Of a stretch of DNA of 9,207 nt, positions 6,113 through 9,207 are shown piece after piece; the first letter of the stretch is position 1; the number at the start of each line of letters is the position of its first letter. Both the position numbers and the translations under genes were made by a program. The notes below the pieces were generated by a model that worked only from the letters and a program-made list of their open reading frames with translations, had not been told where the DNA came from and made no database searches. The stretch covers positions 1 through 9,207 of the forward strand of contig JASBTC010000158.1 of the NCBI GenBank assembly GCA_030148625.1. The letters are read 5' to 3'. The DNA is from Sphingobium sp. GTDB taxonomy: Bacteria > Pseudomonadota > Alphaproteobacteria > Sphingomonadales > Sphingomonadaceae.

Positions 6113-8998
6113 TCAGAACCGCGTCGTCAGCCCGACGAACAGCTGCCGGCCGAGATCATAGGTGCCCAGGAAGGTATTGGAGAGTCCCCGATTGTTCGCG
6201 CCCGCCGCGGTGTTGGGAACGATCGGCGGGCCATTGCCGGTGACGTTGATCACGCCCGCCCGCAGCGCGAACGCCTTGCCGACATCGAACTGGGCGGTCA
6301 GGTCCAGATAGGATTCGCTGCCGATGCGATGCGCGACCGCGTCGCTGACCGTCCCGCTGAAGCTGTCGACGTCGAGCGTGACCGCGCCGACATAGCGCCA
6401 GCGCGCAGTGATCTGCACATCGTCGTTCGGCGACCAGCTGAACCGCGTATTGATCCGCCATTTCGGATTGGGCTGGCCGCAGACGAAGCCATAGGTGCCC
6501 GCGCATTGCTGCACCGGCGAATCGAGATTGAGCTTCTGGTCGTAGGTGCGGACATGGGTGGCCATGACCGACAGGCTGAAGCGACCCGGCAGGCCCAGGC
6601 CGAGATCGTCGAACCGGCCGCGATAGGCGAGCTCGGCATCGATGCCCTTGGTGCGCAGGAAACCGATATTGGAGTTGAGCAGAGAGATATAGCCGTCCGC
6701 CTTGGAAAGGCGGCCGCCGCCGCTCGCCCGGCCCGAATCGTCGCGCACGATCTGCTGGCAATAGATGTTGGCGGCGTCCTGGGTCGGATTCTGCCCCGCT
6801 CCCGTACCGTAGCAATTGTCGAAGATATTCTGGGCGGAGGCACCGAACGGCGCGATCGCTCCGTTGAGCTTGATGTCGTAATAGTCGATCGTTGCCGAAA
6901 GCCCACGCAGGACGCGCGGCTGCAGCACGACACCGAAGGATATCGTGTCCGATTTCTCCGGCCGCAGCCGGCGATTGCCGCCGACCAATGTGGTGCATTG
7001 GGTGCTGAAGCACTGGAAATTGATATTGCCGAAATTGGCCGCCGGAACGCCGGTCGCCCGGCACAGCGCCGACGACGCGGTCGCGGCCCCGGTATCGCTG
7101 GCGAAACAGGGATCGAGCGCGATATCCGCCGATGGCTGGGCCGGCGCGAACAATTCCCCGATATTGGGCGCACGCACCGCACGCTGGAACGAGCCGCGGA
7201 AACGGATATCCTCGATCGGCGCCCAGACCGCGCCATATTTATACGCGCTGACCTTGCCCGCCAGATTATAGTCCGAACGGCGATAGCCGCCATTGATCGC
7301 CAGCAGATGCATGAACGGAGCGTCCTGCGCGATCGGCGCGTTCGCCTCGACGAACAGGTCGTGCGTGCTGATCCGCCCCGCCGTGGCCGGGATCGCGCCG
7401 AAGACGACATTGTTGCCGACCGCCAGATTGTCGTCGGGCCGATAGGACGCGCTTTCGCGCCGATATTCGGCACCGATCGCGATGGCGAGGCCATCCTCCG
7501 CCCATGGACTGCGGATGCCGACCTTGCCGAGATCGCCGGACAGCGAACCCGACACGACATATTGCGACGATTCCGAATTGGCCTGCTGCTCGAGCGCGAC
7601 GAAATTCGCGGCCGCACCGCTGACCGCGCCCGGCGCGGTGGTGAAGATGTCGAGCGGCACGCAACCGCCGCTCGGATCGATGCAACTGCCATTGGGATTG
7701 ACGAGCAAGGCCTGCTGCACGCGATTGAACGAGAAATCGCCGAGCAGCCGCTGCGTCCAGTCAACATGGCCATATTGGCCGGACACATCGTAGGAGAAAC
7801 CCGATCCCAGATCGCCCTTGGCGCCGATCACGACCTGGAACTGCTGGTAATTATTGCGTTCCTGGATGAATCCGCTCTCGATGAAGCGACGGCCGAGATT
7901 GATCGACGTCACATCGTTCGGGCCGAAGACACCGGGACCAAAGAGGACGCTACGTGCCTGGTTCGACAGGAAGGGATTGCCGTAATTGACGTCGACGACA
8001 CCGGCGAAACCCGGCTCGCCCAGCTGGCGATCCACCTTGTTCTGCGAAAAGGAGAACCGGAAATAGGGCGCGAATGCCGGCGCGACGTCGTAATGGCCCA
8101 CCGCGCCCAGCAGATAGCGCTGCTGCGGCACGATCAGATAGCGATTGGCATTGTTGTTGAAACGGCTGCCGTCATAAGGAACCAGTTGCCGGTTGGCGTT
8201 GAACATCAGCCCGCGATCGAGATCGCGCCCCGCCGGGATGATGCTGCTGCCCGTCGGGATCAGCGACGTGCCGTTCGAGGTGAAGATCGTGCGCGAGAAA
8301 TCGCGGCTCGACGCCAGGATCGGATTGCGATCGGTATAGCCGGCATAAGCGGTGATGTTGCCGCGCCCGTCGCCGGTATTGACGCCGATCATCAGGTTCG
8401 CGTCGAGCGAATAGCCGTCGCCTCCGCCGTAAAGGCTGTTTTGCGCATCGATCTCGATGCCTTCGAAATCCTGGCGCAGGATGAAATTGACGACGCCGGC
8501 GATCGCATCCGAACCATAGACCGCCGACGATCCACCGGTCTGCACCTCGACGCGCTTGATCATGTTGACCGGAACCGTGTTCGCATCGGGCACGCCCGAG
8601 AAATCGACGGCGGGAAGCCGCTTGCCGTCGATCAGCACCAGGGTCCGCTGGTCGCCCAGGTTGCGGAGGTTGATCGTGGTGTTGCCATTGCCGTTATTGT
8701 TGGTCGCGGCCGACCGGCCCGGCGTTGCGGACGGCAGGTCGCGGATCAGCGCCTCGGCATTGACCACCGCCTGCGTCTTGATCTCCTCATAGGATGTCAC
8801 GCTGATCGGTGCCGCCGACTGGAGGCCGGGCGAAATCAGCCTGGTGCCGGTCACCACGATATCGGTTGCCGGCGCCTCTTCCGGTGCCGTCGCCTGCGCA
8901 TGGACGGCACCGGACGCCATCAGGCTGCAAAGCGCCGTCCCGATCAGCATCGTCCTAATATGACGGCGCCCTGTATCATTCGACGAATAGATGCTCAT
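6113..8998 (-). CDS. TonB-dependent outer-membrane receptor
   Basis: This 961-residue protein takes up a ligand across the outer membrane using TonB/ExbBD energy. Residues 1-34 form a signal peptide ending A-V-H-A before Q35. D-I-V-V-T-G-T-R (46-53) marks the TonB-box/plug entry. The plug domain (about 60-170) contains I-N-L-R-N-L-G, T-L-V-L-I-D-G-K-R, I-K-R-V-E-V, G-S-S-A-V-Y-G-S-D-A-I-A-G-V-V-N-F-I. The rest is a long beta-barrel ending G-L-T-T-R-F, with the terminal Phe needed for BAM assembly. Cysteine pairs cluster in likely surface loops (roughly residues 438-446, 629-644, 660-668, 727-746 and 830-840) and may form disulfides. The start was chosen as ATG 8998, preceded by a strong GGGGGGAG at 5 nt; an upstream in-frame ATG at 9013 would contain that site inside its coding sequence. 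It is the first operon gene. The plug resembles the sphingomonad-expanded receptors that bring in carbohydrates, peptides or aromatics; the ligand cannot be named. Confidence 0.95.
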   Translation of the reverse strand: MSIYSSNDTGRRHIRTMLIGTALCSLMASGAVHAQATAPEEAPATDIVVTGTRLISPGLQSAAPISVTSYEEIKTQAVVNAEALIRDLPSATPGRSAATNNNGNGNTTINLRNLGDQRTLVLIDGKRLPAVDFSGVPDANTVPVNMIKRVEVQTGGSSAVYGSDAIAGVVNFILRQDFEGIEIDAQNSLYGGGDGYSLDANLMIGVNTGDGRGNITAYAGYTDRNPILASSRDFSRTIFTSNGTSLIPTGSSIIPAGRDLDRGLMFNANRQLVPYDGSRFNNNANRYLIVPQQRYLLGAVGHYDVAPAFAPYFRFSFSQNKVDRQLGEPGFAGVVDVNYGNPFLSNQARSVLFGPGVFGPNDVTSINLGRRFIESGFIQERNNYQQFQVVIGAKGDLGSGFSYDVSGQYGHVDWTQRLLGDFSFNRVQQALLVNPNGSCIDPSGGCVPLDIFTTAPGAVSGAAANFVALEQQANSESSQYVVSGSLSGDLGKVGIRSPWAEDGLAIAIGAEYRRESASYRPDDNLAVGNNVVFGAIPATAGRISTHDLFVEANAPIAQDAPFMHLLAINGGYRRSDYNLAGKVSAYKYGAVWAPIEDIRFRGSFQRAVRAPNIGELFAPAQPSADIALDPCFASDTGAATASSALCRATGVPAANFGNINFQCFSTQCTTLVGGNRRLRPEKSDTISFGVVLQPRVLRGLSATIDYYDIKLNGAIAPFGASAQNIFDNCYGTGAGQNPTQDAANIYCQQIVRDDSGRASGGGRLSKADGYISLLNSNIGFLRTKGIDAELAYRGRFDDLGLGLPGRFSLSVMATHVRTYDQKLNLDSPVQQCAGTYGFVCGQPNPKWRINTRFSWSPNDDVQITARWRYVGAVTLDVDSFSGTVSDAVAHRIGSESYLDLTAQFDVGKAFALRAGVINVTGNGPPIVPNTAAGANNRGLSNTFLGTYDLGRQLFVGLTTRF

Positions 8999-9003
8999 GC
9001 TCA

Positions 9004-9011
9004 CTCCCCCC
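9004..9011 (-). promoter_or_regulatory. Strong ribosome binding site deciding the receptor start
   Basis: The minus strand reads GGGGGGAG, five bases (TGAGC), then ATG at 8998. A longer reading from ATG 9013 would place this purine run within codons 2-3, so 8998 is the better start. The resulting N-terminus, five residues shorter, is still a complete signal peptide. Confidence 0.7.
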
Positions 9012-9134
9012 ATCTTGTCAGTGGATGCGGTTCGGCCTTTCCGGTCGCGATACCGACACCCCTGAACATCCTCGACATGCGATATGTTCTATCCTGCAGC
9101 CTCACCCTGCGGCGGAAGCGGGTCGACGTCTTGT

Positions 9135-9167
9135 CTCGATCAAACATCCAGATTGACTTGGATCGAG
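9135..9167. promoter_or_regulatory. Imperfect inverted repeat, candidate operator
   Basis: The plus strand has CTCGATCAAA at 9135-9144 and TTGGATCGAG at 9158-9167. These are 10-bp arms with one mismatched pair (9142/9160), separated by 13 bp. Arm centres are 23 bp apart, about two helical turns, which suits a dimeric regulator. The dyad lies about 137 bp upstream of the receptor ATG and 16 bp before a possible divergent start at 9184. No convincing -35/-10 pair was found beside it. Regulator binding is an inference. Confidence 0.35.
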
Positions 9168-9183
9168 CGGGGGCACAGTTTTC

Positions 9184-9207
9184 ATGTCACCCGATCCGGT
9201 GGAGCAA
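9184..9207 (+). CDS. Possible start of a divergent gene (8 codons only, speculative)
   Basis: An ATG at 9184 begins eight open codons (M-S-P-D-P-V-E-Q) to the window edge on the strand opposite the operon. A purine-rich GCGGGGG lies about 11-12 nt upstream, too far for a good ribosome site. The dyad just before it, and the common pairing of such operons with a divergent regulator, are the only reasons to list it. Nothing can be said about its product. Confidence 0.15.

Larger units (their letters stand above)
1..8998 (-). other. Six-gene operon: receptor, flavoprotein, POT carrier, two PLP enzymes, hydrolase
   Basis: All six genes lie on one strand with junctions of 14 nt, 4 nt, a 4-nt overlap (GTGA, 2897-2900), a 4-nt overlap (ATGA, 1563-1566) and 17 nt. 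The carrier and both PLP genes have no clear Shine-Dalgarno sequence of their own, consistent with coupled translation. No terminator-like hairpin plus T-run was seen between genes. The operon continues past the left edge, since the hydrolase is incomplete. The gene set spans outer membrane, periplasm, inner membrane and cytoplasm, as expected for uptake and breakdown of one compound class. Confidence 0.85.

Noticed and set aside
4911..6161. 416-codon plus-strand open frame antisense to the flavoprotein
   Set aside because: Low-complexity Arg/Ala/His-rich translation; the real FAD gene lies opposite.
6298..7788. 496-codon minus-strand frame inside the receptor gene
   Set aside because: It is a Ser/Arg-rich out-of-frame reading of the receptor, whose own frame is continuous and motif-complete across this stretch.
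9081..9150. Possible sigma-70 elements upstream of the receptor, such as TTGATC (9143-9138) and TAGAAC (9091-9086) on the minus strand
   Set aside because: They are not spaced to work together and neither has a matching partner at 16-18 bp, so no promoter is called.

Overview
The window is about 65% G+C by eye and fully coding on the minus strand. It looks like a chromosomal catabolic or nutrient-uptake locus from an alphaproteobacterium, most likely a sphingomonad (Sphingomonas/Novosphingobium type). The main clue is the large TonB-dependent receptor: it has a D-I-V-V-T-G-T-R segment after the signal peptide, a plug with N-L-R-N-L-G and V-L-I-D-G-K-R, and a C-terminal Phe. This receptor style is greatly expanded in that order. 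The genus assignment is an inference from style, not a database result.

Layout, read on the minus strand from the right edge to the left: a 5' intergenic region (8999-9207) with one notable dyad; a TonB-dependent receptor (8998-6113); a Tat-exported FAD oxidoreductase of the spermidine-dehydrogenase-like group (6098-4188); a 12-TM POT/PTR2-family carrier (4183-2897); a divergent serine-hydroxymethyltransferase-family PLP enzyme (2900-1563, GTG start); a threonine-aldolase-family PLP enzyme (1566-553); and the first 178 codons of a Sec-exported alpha/beta hydrolase (535-1), cut by the window edge. Junctions are 14 nt, 4 nt, a 4-nt overlap (GTGA), a 4-nt overlap (ATGA) and 17 nt, so the six genes almost certainly form one operon. 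No tRNA, rRNA, CRISPR array, insertion sequence or terminator was seen, and no regulator gene is visible inside the window.

Working model (inference): an amino-acid-like or peptide-like compound, possibly esterified or amidated, crosses the outer membrane through the receptor. It is hydrolysed and/or oxidised in the periplasm by the alpha/beta hydrolase and the flavoprotein, crosses the inner membrane through the POT carrier, and is split in the cytoplasm by two fold-type-I PLP enzymes of retro-aldol families, giving glycine (or another small amino acid) and an aldehyde. Two enzymes are unusual for their families. The SHMT-like protein keeps the PLP lysine and the carboxylate arginine but has lost many folate-site and PLP-phosphate-site signatures. 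The POT carrier keeps the TM4 lysine but has lost two of the three charged residues of the ExxER proton-coupling motif. Together with the repeated aldolase chemistry, this suggests a specialised substrate rather than housekeeping folate or peptide metabolism.
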